Below are positions 1-11,086 of a stretch of 64,000 nt of DNA, piece after piece (within the stretch, counting starts at the first letter, position 1; each line of letters begins with the position of its first letter). Position numbers and translations under genes: made by a program. A model generated the notes under the pieces. That model was not told where the DNA came from. It was given only the letters and a program-made list of their open reading frames with translations, and ran no database searches. The DNA comes from Azospirillum agricola. Its GTDB lineage: Bacteria; Pseudomonadota; Alphaproteobacteria; Azospirillales; Azospirillaceae. The stretch spans positions 62,001 to 126,000 of the forward strand of contig NZ_JAGINM010000011.1 of the NCBI RefSeq assembly GCF_017876095.1, in the 5' to 3' direction.

Positions 1-122
1 GGCGGCGGCGGAAAGCCCCCTTGCGGCGAAACGTCCGCCCGAAACGCCCCGCGTTGACTCTCGCCAAGCGGCGGCGGACGTGCCAAGACTGCCCTTTGGA
101 CTGCGGGGCTGTGGCGTCGGCG

Positions 123-1241
123 ATGAACCAGATGGCGGTGACTCCGGTGACGGGCGGGTGGGGCGGGCCGAAGCTCGGCCGGCTGTCCGTGCTGGTGGTG
201 GAGGACAGCGGTTTCATCCGCGCCGTCCTGACCGCCACGCTGCGGGCCATCGGTGTCGGCCGGGTCCAGGCGGTGGCGAGCGGGGCCGACGCCATCCGCT
301 GGCTGGAGGCGCGCCGCCCTGCCCTGCCGGCGGGCGCGGCGCCGGTGGATCTCGTCATCTCCGATCTGGTGATGCCGGAGGTGGACGGGCTGATGCTGTT
401 GCGCTGGCTGCGCTACAGCCCGCGGAGTCCCGACAAGTTCCTGCCCGTCCTGATGCTGTCCGGCGCCGCCGACCGCCAGTATGTCGAGCAGGCCCGCGAC
501 CTCGGCGCCACCGACTTCATCGCCAAGCCCTTCTCGGCCCAGACCATCGCCAGCCGCCTGCTGTTCGCCGTCGCCCGGCCGCGCCGCTTCGTGCTGGCCA
601 AGGGCTATTTCGGCCCCGACCGGCGGCGGACCGACAAGCCGGTCGCCCTGGATTGCCGGATGACCGGCGGCTCGGAAATCCTGGTGGTGCACAGCGCCTC
701 GCGGGCGGCGGGCATCGACCGCTTTCCGGTGATCCATTTCGACCTTCCCAACCGGCTGGCCGTGAAGGTCGGCATCGCGCCCAAGGGGCCGGTGCCGACC
801 CTGCCGGCCGAGGTTCTGGCCGCCGCCGAGGAGGAGATCCAGAACCGCGCCGGCGACTACGCCACCTGGATCGCCGGGGAGGTCGAGGAGATGAGTCGCC
901 GCATCGAGCGGCTGGACCGCGAACCCGACGCCGTGCCGGGGCTGATCGCCCAGGTCAACCGCGCGGCGCACGAGATGCGCGGGCAGGGCGGGATCTTCGG
1001 CTATCCGCTGATCACGCAGATCGCCAAGTCGCTCTACGAGGCGACGCGCGGCGGGGCCGGGGGAGGGACGGTGACGGAAAACGAGCGCCTGCTGTTCAAG
1101 GCGCACGCCGACGCCATCCGCGCGGTGATGAACGCCCGCGTCAGCGGCGACGGCGGCGCGACGGGCCAGCAGCTCCTGGCGTCGCTCGACGTGGCGAAGC
1201 GGAAATACGCCAAGACGGCGGAGGGTGGCGCCGGGGCGTAG
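123..1241 (+). CDS. Response regulator receiver protein with C-terminal HPt-like segment
   Basis: Residues about 20-150 form a CheY-type receiver: acidic pocket in LVVED, phospho-acceptor Asp about residue 81 in VISDLVMPE, conserved Lys about 135 in FIAKPF. It is followed by the motif FGPDRRR, which is frequent in receiver proteins of Rhodospirillales. The C-terminal third contains AHEMRGQGGIFGY, with a His near residue 283 in a context like the H-x-x-K-G signature of HPt domains. I see no DNA-binding or enzymatic output domain, so the likely role is phosphorelay between kinases and other regulators. I chose the ATG at 123; the frame stays open upstream to 21, but there the sequence is Arg-rich and low in information. 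No partner kinase is adjacent. The receiver assignment is firm; the HPt reading is inference. Confidence 0.85.
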   Translation: MNQMAVTPVTGGWGGPKLGRLSVLVVEDSGFIRAVLTATLRAIGVGRVQAVASGADAIRWLEARRPALPAGAAPVDLVISDLVMPEVDGLMLLRWLRYSPRSPDKFLPVLMLSGAADRQYVEQARDLGATDFIAKPFSAQTIASRLLFAVARPRRFVLAKGYFGPDRRRTDKPVALDCRMTGGSEILVVHSASRAAGIDRFPVIHFDLPNRLAVKVGIAPKGPVPTLPAEVLAAAEEEIQNRAGDYATWIAGEVEEMSRRIERLDREPDAVPGLIAQVNRAAHEMRGQGGIFGYPLITQIAKSLYEATRGGAGGGTVTENERLLFKAHADAIRAVMNARVSGDGGATGQQLLASLDVAKRKYAKTAEGGAGA

Positions 1242-1256
1242 CGGCCCGGCGCCGGC

Positions 1257-1631
1257 TCACCACAGCACGTCCACCGCCGACAGGGACAGCAGCGTCACGG
1301 CGACCGCCTCGGCCAGCATCACCATCAGCCGCACGCCGACCGACACCGCCCAGGTCGCCATGTCCCGGCGGTGGCGGACCTCCTTGAGCAGGCGCTCCTG
1401 GATGCCGCCGACCGCCAGCCGGGCGGAGCGGCCGATCAGCCCGCCGACCAGCGCCACGATCCCCGTGCCCAGCACGTAATAGACACCGCCCTTCCAGCCG
1501 GCGAAATGGTCGGGGTCGCCGAGCCACACCAGCGTGCCGACGAAAATCCACACCGCCGCCGGCCAGACGCCGACGATCTCCGGGCCGATCTCCGGCTTGG
1601 GAAGAAGGCGCCGCGCTCCGTTCTCCGCCAT
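1257..1631 (-). CDS. Small membrane protein of unknown function
   Basis: A 124-residue protein with three hydrophobic stretches: VGVWPAAVWIFVGTLVWLG, GGVYYVLGTGIVALVGGLIG and a C-terminal one ending LLSLSAVDVLW. The charged segment ERLLKEVRHRRD lies between the second and third. The ATG at 1631 is preferred over one at 1682 because a GGAG ribosome site lies about 9 bases upstream. It converges on the receiver gene with a 15-base gap and lies just downstream of the PAS-like gene in the same direction, so the two may be cotranscribed. I do not recognise a family; inner-membrane location follows from hydropathy only. Confidence 0.65.
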   Translation of the reverse strand: MAENGARRLLPKPEIGPEIVGVWPAAVWIFVGTLVWLGDPDHFAGWKGGVYYVLGTGIVALVGGLIGRSARLAVGGIQERLLKEVRHRRDMATWAVSVGVRLMVMLAEAVAVTLLSLSAVDVLW

Positions 1632-1665
1632 CGCCCGTCTCTCCGCTCTCGGTGTTTCCTGGCCT

Positions 1666-2469
1666 TCAGCCGCCGGGAACATGGCGGTAGGCCAGCACGC
1701 GGGTGGCCCGGCCGCCCTCGACGTCGGCCAGGGGCAGCAGCAGCTCCACGAACTTCAGCCCCGGCAGCATCGGGTCGTCGCGCACCATCAGGCAGCGCGG
1801 CTCCCCGCTGTCCAGGCAGGCCCGCAGATCGGCCAGCCAGCGCTGCGCCGCCTGTTCCGGGTGGCATTCCGTCACCCGGAGCGTCGTCGGCCGCATGGCG
1901 AGCCGGCGCTGCAACGCCCGCCCGCAGGATTTATACACGAAATCGCGGCCGTCCGCCGTCGGCTCCATAAGGCAGGTGCGCGGCACCGTCTCGCGCACCT
2001 GCGCGGTGTCGATCTCGGCCGCCAGCGGGATGGCGCGCCGGCGCTTCAGCCGCAGCCAATGGGTGTAGAGGACGCGGACCTGCGGCGTCTGCTCGACGTC
2101 GAGCGGGTCGGCCCGGCAGGGCGGCGGCGGCTCGGCCTCCACCGGGATGGCGCTCGCCGTCGGCGTGGGCGCGGCGGCCGGAACGGCGGCCGGCAGCGGC
2201 GGCTGGGGGCGGGACGCGGCGGCGGTCACCGGCTGGTGGCCGATGCGCCCGCCGTGCTTCTTCAGCATCGGCAGCGGCGCCCAGGTGGCGCAGGTGTGAT
2301 AGCCCTTGGTGACCTTGCGGTAGTCCTGGCTGCTGGCGGTGCGGCATTCGCCCTCCACCCCGTGGCGGGCGACCAGGACCAGCGTGTTGTCGCCCGACAG
2401 CGCCCGCTCGCCCCCCCACGAGACGCAGGCGGCGCAGGCGCGGCTGTCCTTGGCGAAGGCGTGGCTCAT
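1666..2469 (-). CDS. PAS-like domain protein with N-terminal cysteine motif
   Basis: A 267-residue protein in three parts. Residues 1-70 carry a CAACVSWGGER motif and further cysteines, a small module I have no name for. Residues 75-125 are a Pro/Ala-rich linker. From about 125 the sequence reads VRVLYTHWLRLKRRRAIPLA followed by a segment like the alphaproteobacterial PAS_5-type domain (short-chain PAS proteins beginning with a 'YW..L..GR..P' motif). A second, clearer member is at 17556-18185. No output domain is present. The role is probably ligand or redox sensing, but this is inferred. The start at 2469 has a GGAG about 10 bases upstream. Confidence 0.6.
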   Translation of the reverse strand: MSHAFAKDSRACAACVSWGGERALSGDNTLVLVARHGVEGECRTASSQDYRKVTKGYHTCATWAPLPMLKKHGGRIGHQPVTAAASRPQPPLPAAVPAAAPTPTASAIPVEAEPPPPCRADPLDVEQTPQVRVLYTHWLRLKRRRAIPLAAEIDTAQVRETVPRTCLMEPTADGRDFVYKSCGRALQRRLAMRPTTLRVTECHPEQAAQRWLADLRACLDSGEPRCLMVRDDPMLPGLKFVELLLPLADVEGGRATRVLAYRHVPGG

Positions 2470-2566
2470 GGGGGGCGTAACTCCAAAGAGGGGTGCATGG
2501 ATTGATGCCCAGCTTTGCGGCGGGGTTCAAGGGCGGCGGCGCGGGGCGCGGGATCCAGTCATGCGA

Positions 2567-2586
2567 GGGTGGCATCCATGCCACCC
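2567..2586. promoter_or_regulatory. Inverted repeat upstream of carB
   Basis: The arms GGGTGGCAT and ATGCCACCC are perfectly complementary around a two-base centre. It lies 128 bases before the carB start and 98 bases before the divergent PAS-like gene start, so it could be an operator for either gene or a leader hairpin. No function is proven. Confidence 0.35.
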
Positions 2587-2713
2587 CTTCCCCCCCGGAC
2601 CCGAACCCCCTATAAGGGGGCCTTGCACGACATGCTCACCCCCGGCTCCCCGTCTCCGGTTCCTCCCGGCGCCTGGGGGGCTTTCGGCTGACCAAACTTC
2701 GAGAAGCGGACCC

Positions 2714-5959
<3,246 letters not shown>

Positions 5960-6004
5960 GGACGGACGACGGCGCGGCGGACCTCCTCCGCGCCGTCTTC
6001 GTCC
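5960..6004 (+). terminator. Possible hairpin terminator after carB
   Basis: A G+C-rich stem pairs GACGGCGCGG (about 5967-5976) with CCGCGCCGTC (about 5988-5997), extended by partly matched GGACG/CGTCC ends. No strong T-run follows, so it may attenuate rather than fully terminate before greA. Confidence 0.4.
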
Positions 6005-6057
6005 TTGATGTCGCTTTGGACAAGTCGAACGACTGCAAGCGGTGATGGACCGAACAG

Positions 6058-6531
6058 ATGGAAAAAGTTCCGATGACAGCGGCGGGCTTCAACCGCCTCC
6101 AGGAGGAATTGAAGCACCTTAAGATCACCGAGCGTCCGGCGGTCATCAAGGCCATTGCCGAAGCGCGCGAACATGGGGACTTGTCGGAAAACGCCGAATA
6201 CCACGCCGCGCGCGAACGGCAGAGCTTCATCGAAGGCCGTGTGCTGGAGCTTGAGGACAAGATCAGCCGGGCCGAGGTCATCGACCCGGCCAAGCTGTCG
6301 GGCGACACCGTGAAGTTCGGCGCCACCGTGACCCTGGCCGACCAGGACACGGACGAGGAGACGACCTACCAGATCGTCGGCCAGGACGAGAGCGACATCA
6401 AGCAGCGCCTGCTGTCGATCCAGGCGCCGCTGGCCCGCGCGCTGATCAACAAGTCGGTCGGCGACAGCGTGGAGGTCTCCACCCCCGGTGGTTCCAAGCT
6501 GTACGAGATCGTGACGGTCGAGTTCCGCTGA
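6058..6531 (+). CDS. greA: Transcription elongation factor GreA
   Basis: GreA enters the secondary channel of RNA polymerase and stimulates cleavage of the backtracked RNA 3' end, rescuing arrested complexes. The 157-residue length is typical. The N-terminal coiled coil carries the acidic tip EHGDLSENAEYHAARERQ, where the Asp and Glu residues coordinate the catalytic magnesium. The C-terminal FKBP-like domain ends STPGGSKLYEIVTVEFR. It lies 98 bases after carB and is closed by a strong terminator. Confidence 0.97.
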   Translation: MEKVPMTAAGFNRLQEELKHLKITERPAVIKAIAEAREHGDLSENAEYHAARERQSFIEGRVLELEDKISRAEVIDPAKLSGDTVKFGATVTLADQDTDEETTYQIVGQDESDIKQRLLSIQAPLARALINKSVGDSVEVSTPGGSKLYEIVTVEFR

Positions 6532-6550
6532 GCCGGGAACGCTTTCCAAG

Positions 6551-6588
6551 AAAAAGGCCCTTCCTCCACCAGGAGGAAGGGCCTTTTT
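6551..6588. terminator. Strong intrinsic terminator, probably bidirectional
   Basis: A perfect 17-bp stem, AAAAAGGCCCTTCCTCC against GGAGGAAGGGCCTTTTT, with loop ACCA. A T-run ends the plus strand and, by symmetry, the minus strand. It ends greA and could also stop transcription of the converging nap operon, which ends at 6690. Confidence 0.9.
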
Positions 6589-6689
6589 CTTTGGGCCTTT
6601 TCTTTGGGCCGGTTCCGCTCCGCGTCGGGAGCCGCGCCGTCCGCCTTGCCCGGAGGGCAGGCCGGACGGCGGCGGAGAGGGGCGGGCGA

Positions 6690-7307
6690 TTACTTCGCGC
6701 TGGTCTTCATGCTCCAGCCGGGATCGATGCCGTGCATGTCGGGCAGACGGTGGGCGATGCCCTTGTGGCAGTCGATGCAGGTGTTCTGGCCGGTGAACAG
6801 GTAGGTCTCGTGCATGTTGGCCGCGCGCGGGTTCTGCTTGGTGATGTCCATCGACTCGGCGCTGTGGCAGTTGCGGCATTCCAGCGAGTTGTTCGCCTTC
6901 AGCCGGCTCCATTCGTGCTCGGCCAGTTCGCGGCGCTTGTCGAGGAACTTCTCGCGGGTGTCGATGGTGCCGAAGATCTTGCCCCAGACCTCCTTCGAGG
7001 CCTGCATCTTGCGGGCGATCTTGTCGGTCCACTCGTGCGGGACGTGGCAGTCGGGGCAGCTCGCCCGCACGCCCGAGCGGTTGGTGAAGTGGATGGTCTG
7101 CTTCAGCTCCTCGTAGGGGTTGTCGCGCATCTCGTGGCAGCTGATGCAGAAGGCTTCCTTGTTGGTGGCCTCCAGGGCGGTGTTGAAGCCGCCCCAGAAG
7201 ACGACGCCGGCGATGAAGCCGCCCAGCGTCAGGAAGCCCAGGCTGAAATGCACGCTGGGGCGCGCGAACACGCGCCAGCATTGCAGCAGGAAGGTCTTGA
7301 TCGCCAT
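6690..7307 (-). CDS. napC: Tetraheme cytochrome c NapC
   Basis: NapC is a membrane-anchored quinol dehydrogenase of the NapC/NirT family. It passes electrons from quinol to the periplasmic NapAB nitrate reductase. The 205-residue protein has one N-terminal anchor (about 20-42, FLTLGGFIAGVVFWGGF) and four CXXCH heme sites: CISCH, CPDCH, CRNCH and CIDCH. Its start codon directly abuts the napB stop codon, so the two are translationally coupled. It is the last gene of the nap operon and ends shortly before a bidirectional terminator. Confidence 0.97.
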   Translation of the reverse strand: MAIKTFLLQCWRVFARPSVHFSLGFLTLGGFIAGVVFWGGFNTALEATNKEAFCISCHEMRDNPYEELKQTIHFTNRSGVRASCPDCHVPHEWTDKIARKMQASKEVWGKIFGTIDTREKFLDKRRELAEHEWSRLKANNSLECRNCHSAESMDITKQNPRAANMHETYLFTGQNTCIDCHKGIAHRLPDMHGIDPGWSMKTSAK

Positions 7308-7793
7308 TTACTTCCCGCCTTCCCGGCCCGCCGTTCCCAGCACCGCGTCGAAGTCGCGGAAGCTGTTGCCGACGATGGGCTTGGCGTCGGTCTGCGGCAC
7401 ATGGCACTGGGTGCAGAAGTAGCGGCGCGCCGACACGGTGCCGAGCGTCTGCCCGTCGCGGTCCTGGAAATGGGTGACCGAGACCATCGGCGCCTGCGAC
7501 CCCTGCGTGTTGCGGCGGTCGTGGCAGGTCATGCACTTATTGATGTTCAGGTCGATCTGGTAGTCGCGGATGGCGTGCGGGATCAGCGGCGGCTGGTCGG
7601 CGTAGTTCCGCATGTTCTTCACGTCGTCGACGATCTCGCGGTGGGTGCTCTCCGCCTGGACGTCCAGCGTGATCGGGTGGGGGCCGGAGGGCAGCTTGGG
7701 ACCGGCCGGGCCGTCCGCCGCGACCACCCCCGTGACGAAGGCGGGGGCGGCGGCGAGGAAGGCCAGGGCGGCGATGAGGATGCGGGTCTTCAT
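7308..7793 (-). CDS. napB: Periplasmic nitrate reductase diheme cytochrome subunit NapB
   Basis: NapB is the electron-transfer subunit of periplasmic nitrate reductase. At 161 residues it has a Sec signal peptide (MKTRILIAALAFLAAAPAFV), the conserved NapB stretch PPLIPHAIRDYQIDLN, and two heme sites, CMTCH and CTQCH. The ATG at 7793 is the only start that gives the signal peptide; the frame upstream lies inside napA. It is 14 bases after napA and abuts napC. Confidence 0.96.
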   Translation of the reverse strand: MKTRILIAALAFLAAAPAFVTGVVAADGPAGPKLPSGPHPITLDVQAESTHREIVDDVKNMRNYADQPPLIPHAIRDYQIDLNINKCMTCHDRRNTQGSQAPMVSVTHFQDRDGQTLGTVSARRYFCTQCHVPQTDAKPIVGNSFRDFDAVLGTAGREGGK

Positions 7794-7807
7794 GGCAGGG
7801 TTCCTCC

Positions 7808-10309
7808 TCACGCGCTCAGGACGGGCGTGATCTTGACCGCGCACTTCTTGTAGTCGGTCTGCTTGCTGATCGGGTCGGTGGCGTCCATCGTCACCTTGTT
7901 GATCAGCACGGTGTGGTCGAAGAAGGGGACGAAGACGAGACCGCGCGGCGGCTTGTTGCGCCCGCGCGTCTCCACCCGCACCCGCACCTCGCCGCGCCGC
8001 GAGGTGACGCGCACCTCCTGCCCGCGCCGGACGTTGAGCTGCTTGGCGTCGTCGGGGTGCATGTACACCACGGCGTTGGGAACCGCCTTGCGCAGCTCCG
8101 GCACCCGCAGCGTCATCGAGCCGCTGTGCCAGTGCTCCAGAACGCGTCCCGTGCTGAGCCAGAACGGGTAGTCGGCGTCGGGCGCCTCGGCCGGCGGCTC
8201 GTAGGGCAGGGCGAAGATGTTGGCCTTGCCGTCCTTGTTGCCGTAGAAGCGCATGCCCTCGCCGGCCTTGACGTACGGGTCGGTGCCCTCGCGGTAGCGC
8301 CACTTGGTCTCCTTGCCGTCGACCACCGGCCAGCGCAGGCCGCGCTCCTGGTGGTACTGGTCGAAGGGCGCCAGATCGTGGCCGTGGCCGCGCCCGAAGG
8401 CGGCGTATTCCTCGAACAGCCCCTTCTGCACGTAGAAGCCGGCCTGTTTCGCCTCGACATTCTCGTAGTTCGGGTCGAGATCGGCCAGCGGGAAACGGTC
8501 GACCTGCCCGTTGCGGAACAGCACGTCATAGAGCGACTTGCCGCGCAGCTCCGGCTTCTTGCTCAGCAGTTCCTCGGGCCAGACGTCCTCGATCTGGAAG
8601 CGCTTGGAAAACTCCATGATCTGCCAGAGGTCGGAGCGCGCCCCGCCCGGCGCGGTGACGAGCTGGCGCCAGAGCTGGGTGCGGCGTTCGGCGTTGCCGT
8701 AGCCGCCCTCCTTCTCGACCCACATGGCGGTCGGCAGGATCAGGTCGGCGGCCAGCGCCGTCACCGTCGGGTAGGGGTCCGAGACGACGATGAAGTTCTC
8801 CGGGTTGCGGTAGCCCGGGAAGGTCTCCTTCGCCGTGTTCGGCGCCGTCTGCATGTTGTTGTTGCACTGGACCCAATAGACGTTGAGCTTGCCGTCCCTC
8901 AGCATGCGGTCCTGCTGGACGGCGTGGTAGCCCGGCTTCTCGGGAATGGTTCCCGCCGGCAGCTTCCAGATCTCCTCGGCGATGCGGCGGTGCTCCGGGT
9001 TGTTCACCACCATGTCGGCGGGCAGCCGGTGCGAGAAGGTGCCGACCTCGCGCGCCGTGCCGCAGGCGGACGGCTGGCCGGTCAGCGAGAAGGGGCCGCA
9101 GCCGGGCTGCGAGATCTTCCCCGTCAGCAGATGGATGTTGTAGACGAGGTTGTTGGCCCAGACGCCGCGCACATGCTGGTTGAAGCCCATGGTCCAGAAG
9201 GACATGACCTTCACCTTGGGGTCGGCGTACAGCTCGGCCAGCGCCTCCAGCCGGTTCTTCGGCACGCCCGACAGCTCGTGCGCCTTGTCCAGCGTGTAGG
9301 GCTCGACGAACCTGGCGAACTCCTCGAAGCTGATCGGGTCGGAGTCGTTGGCCTTGTCGGCGTTCTTCGCCTTCTTCTCCAGCGCGTGCTCGGGCCGCAG
9401 GCCGTAGCCGATGTCGTCGCGGCCCCGCTTGAAGTTGCAGTGCCTGGCGACGAACTCCTGGTTGACCCGGCCGGTCTTGATGATGTGGTTGGCGATGTAG
9501 TTCAGGATCGCCAGATCGGAGCCCGGCGTGAACACCATGCCGATGTCGGCGAGGTCGAAGCTGCGGTGCTCGAAGGTGGACAGCACCGCGACCTTGCAGT
9601 CGGCGTGGCCGAGCTTGCGGTCGGTGACGCGGGTCCACAGGATGGGGTGCATCTCCGCCATGTTGGAGCCCCACAGCACGAAGGCGTCGGCCTGCTCCAT
9701 GTCGTCGTAGCAGCCCATCGGCTCGTCCATGCCGAAGGTCCGCATGAAGCCGGCCACCGCCGACGCCATGCAGTGGCGCGCGTTCGGGTCGAGGTTGTTG
9801 GAGCGCAGGCCGGCCTTCATGAACTTGGAGGCGGCGTAGCCCTCGTAGATGGTCCATTGGCCGGAGCCGAACATGCCGACGGCGGTCGGGCCCTTCTTCT
9901 TCAGGGTCTCCTTCCACTTCTCGGCCATGATGTCGAAGGCGGCGTCCCAGGAGATCGGCGTGAACTCGCCCTCCTTGTCGAACTTGCCGTCCTTCATGCG
10001 CAGCAGCGGCTGGGTCAGCCGGTCCTCGCCATACATGATCTTGGAGAGGAAATAGCCCTTCACGCAGTTCAGGCCGCGGTTGACCTCGGCCTTCACGTCG
10101 CCGTGGGTGGCGACCACGCGGCCGTCCTTCACCCCGACCATCACGCCGCAGCCGGTGCCGCAGAAGCGGCAGGGGGCCTTGGACCAGTTCAGCTTGGCGC
10201 CCTCGCCGGTCAGCAGGGGGGCGGCGGAGGCCGGCAGGCTGATTCCCGCCGCCGCGGCGGCGGCAGCGGCGGCTTGCGCCTTCAGGTAATCGCGGCGTGA
10301 CAGGTTCAT
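7808..10309 (-). CDS. napA: Periplasmic nitrate reductase catalytic subunit NapA
   Basis: NapA reduces nitrate to nitrite in the periplasm using a bis-MGD molybdenum cofactor and one [4Fe-4S] cluster. The 833-residue length is normal. A twin-arginine signal (SRRDYLK at residues 4-10, then an Ala-run) is followed by the cluster ligands in CRFCGTGCG and the later CVKGYF. The Cys in NARHCMASAV is the expected molybdenum ligand. The C-terminus holds the MopB dinucleotide-binding region. Electrons come from NapC through NapB, and NapD binds the signal peptide. Confidence 0.98.
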   Translation of the reverse strand: MNLSRRDYLKAQAAAAAAAAAGISLPASAAPLLTGEGAKLNWSKAPCRFCGTGCGVMVGVKDGRVVATHGDVKAEVNRGLNCVKGYFLSKIMYGEDRLTQPLLRMKDGKFDKEGEFTPISWDAAFDIMAEKWKETLKKKGPTAVGMFGSGQWTIYEGYAASKFMKAGLRSNNLDPNARHCMASAVAGFMRTFGMDEPMGCYDDMEQADAFVLWGSNMAEMHPILWTRVTDRKLGHADCKVAVLSTFEHRSFDLADIGMVFTPGSDLAILNYIANHIIKTGRVNQEFVARHCNFKRGRDDIGYGLRPEHALEKKAKNADKANDSDPISFEEFARFVEPYTLDKAHELSGVPKNRLEALAELYADPKVKVMSFWTMGFNQHVRGVWANNLVYNIHLLTGKISQPGCGPFSLTGQPSACGTAREVGTFSHRLPADMVVNNPEHRRIAEEIWKLPAGTIPEKPGYHAVQQDRMLRDGKLNVYWVQCNNNMQTAPNTAKETFPGYRNPENFIVVSDPYPTVTALAADLILPTAMWVEKEGGYGNAERRTQLWRQLVTAPGGARSDLWQIMEFSKRFQIEDVWPEELLSKKPELRGKSLYDVLFRNGQVDRFPLADLDPNYENVEAKQAGFYVQKGLFEEYAAFGRGHGHDLAPFDQYHQERGLRWPVVDGKETKWRYREGTDPYVKAGEGMRFYGNKDGKANIFALPYEPPAEAPDADYPFWLSTGRVLEHWHSGSMTLRVPELRKAVPNAVVYMHPDDAKQLNVRRGQEVRVTSRRGEVRVRVETRGRNKPPRGLVFVPFFDHTVLINKVTMDATDPISKQTDYKKCAVKITPVLSA

Positions 10310-10349
10310 GCGGGTGTCTCCTGGCCCTCGGGCGGGCTCTCATGGCTTG

Positions 10350-10462
10350 CCCCCACCCCGACCCTCCTCCGTTTCAGAGGGGAGGGGATTCGTGCAGGAG
10401 CTTGGCGGAAGTGCGGCGGAGCTCCCTCCTCCGCCGAGGCGGGGGAGGGTTCGGGTGGGGCT
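10350..10462. repeat. G+C-rich palindromic intergenic repeat in the napD-napA gap
   Basis: Left arm CCCCACCCCGACCCTCCTCC and right arm GGGGGAGGGTTCGGGTGGGG are near-complementary, with a shorter internal arm. It belongs to the same sequence type as copies at 49583-49636, 54296-54400 and 58629-58780. Lying inside the operon between napD and napA, it may act as an mRNA stabiliser or processing hairpin; that role is inference. Confidence 0.65.
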
Positions 10463-10473
10463 CGGGTCGTCCC

Positions 10474-10725
10474 TCAGTCCGCCGGTTCGTAGTGATGGAA
10501 GACCATTGTCGTGGTGTGGACGCCGGGGACGGCGTTCAGCGTGGCGATGTGGTCGATGACCGCGCCGGCGCTGGCGGTGACCAGCGTCACCACGGCCTTG
10601 CCGTTCTCCGAGGCGCACCAGTCGAGACCGGCGATGGACGAGGCCGCCTCGCGGACCGCCTCGGTGCGGTCGGGGCTGTGCTGGATGACGAGGCTTGAGA
10701 TGTGGGTCTCTGGCGTGGCGGTCAT
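10474..10725 (-). CDS. napD: NapA signal-peptide-binding chaperone NapD
   Basis: NapD binds the twin-arginine signal of NapA and delays export until the cofactor is loaded. The 83-residue protein begins MTATPETHISSLVIQ and contains PGVHTTTMVFHHYE near the end; this ISSLVV / V...MVFH pattern is typical of NapD. A GTG at 10734 directly abutting the napE stop codon would add three residues; I prefer the ATG. It lies between napE and napA. Confidence 0.92.
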   Translation of the reverse strand: MTATPETHISSLVIQHSPDRTEAVREAASSIAGLDWCASENGKAVVTLVTASAGAVIDHIATLNAVPGVHTTTMVFHHYEPAD

Positions 10726-10734
10726 GGCGGGCAC

Positions 10735-10884
10735 TCAATGCGTCAGGATTTGGTACATCCAGATGGCGAAGCCGTAGGCCCCGACCGAGCCGACGGCGAC
10801 CACCGGCCAGACGAGGACCGACAACGCGAGGAACATCAGGGTTTCCGAGCGACGCGAGGAACCGGGGGATGCGGAAGGCGTCAT
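10735..10884 (-). CDS. napE: Periplasmic nitrate reductase small membrane protein NapE
   Basis: A 49-residue gene read directly from the sequence. It encodes a hydrophilic N-terminus (MTPSASPGSSRRSETLMFLA) and one transmembrane helix (LSVLVWPVVAVGSVGAYGFA), ending IWMYQILTH. The pattern, with conserved W-P-x-x-x-V-x-x-V-G-x-Y-G-F, is that of NapE. Its role is unknown, but it is the usual first gene of napEDABC operons. The stop codon is immediately followed by the napD start region. It is the promoter-proximal gene behind the FNR-type site. Confidence 0.9.
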   Translation of the reverse strand: MTPSASPGSSRRSETLMFLALSVLVWPVVAVGSVGAYGFAIWMYQILTH

Positions 10885-10919
10885 GATCTGTCTCGATCCG
10901 TCGAGGAAGGCGGTCCCGA

Positions 10920-10940
10920 GGGATGAGACCGTTTCATCCC
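10920..10940. promoter_or_regulatory. 7-bp inverted repeat in the nap leader
   Basis: GGGATGA and TCATCCC flank a seven-base centre, between the FNR-type palindrome and the napE start. It could be a second regulator site or a leader hairpin. The assignment is position-based only. Confidence 0.35.
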
Positions 10941-10970
10941 TTAGTATTGGTCCTTTGGCTGGGCTTGGAA

Positions 10971-10984
10971 TTGACTCAGGTCAA
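10971..10984. promoter_or_regulatory. FNR/FixK-type palindrome upstream of napE
   Basis: TTGACTCAGGTCAA is a perfect TTGAC-N4-GTCAA palindrome, matching the TTGAY-N4-RTCAA consensus of FNR/FixK/NnrR-family regulators. It lies 87 bp before the napE start and 103 bp before the mgtC-like start. Oxygen-limited activation of nap is the obvious reading; control of the divergent gene is also possible. Confidence 0.65.
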
Positions 10985-11086
10985 ATGGGGTCTTTTTCAC
11001 GGTCCTGGCGCTTGTGAAAATCTTTTGATAATCAGCGGGATGTAAGGTTGGGCGAACTTGTCGCACCCGCTTCCGGACCACTGCCG

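Noticed and set aside
7913..10300. Long frame antisense to napA
   Set aside because: Shadow of napA caused by codon bias.
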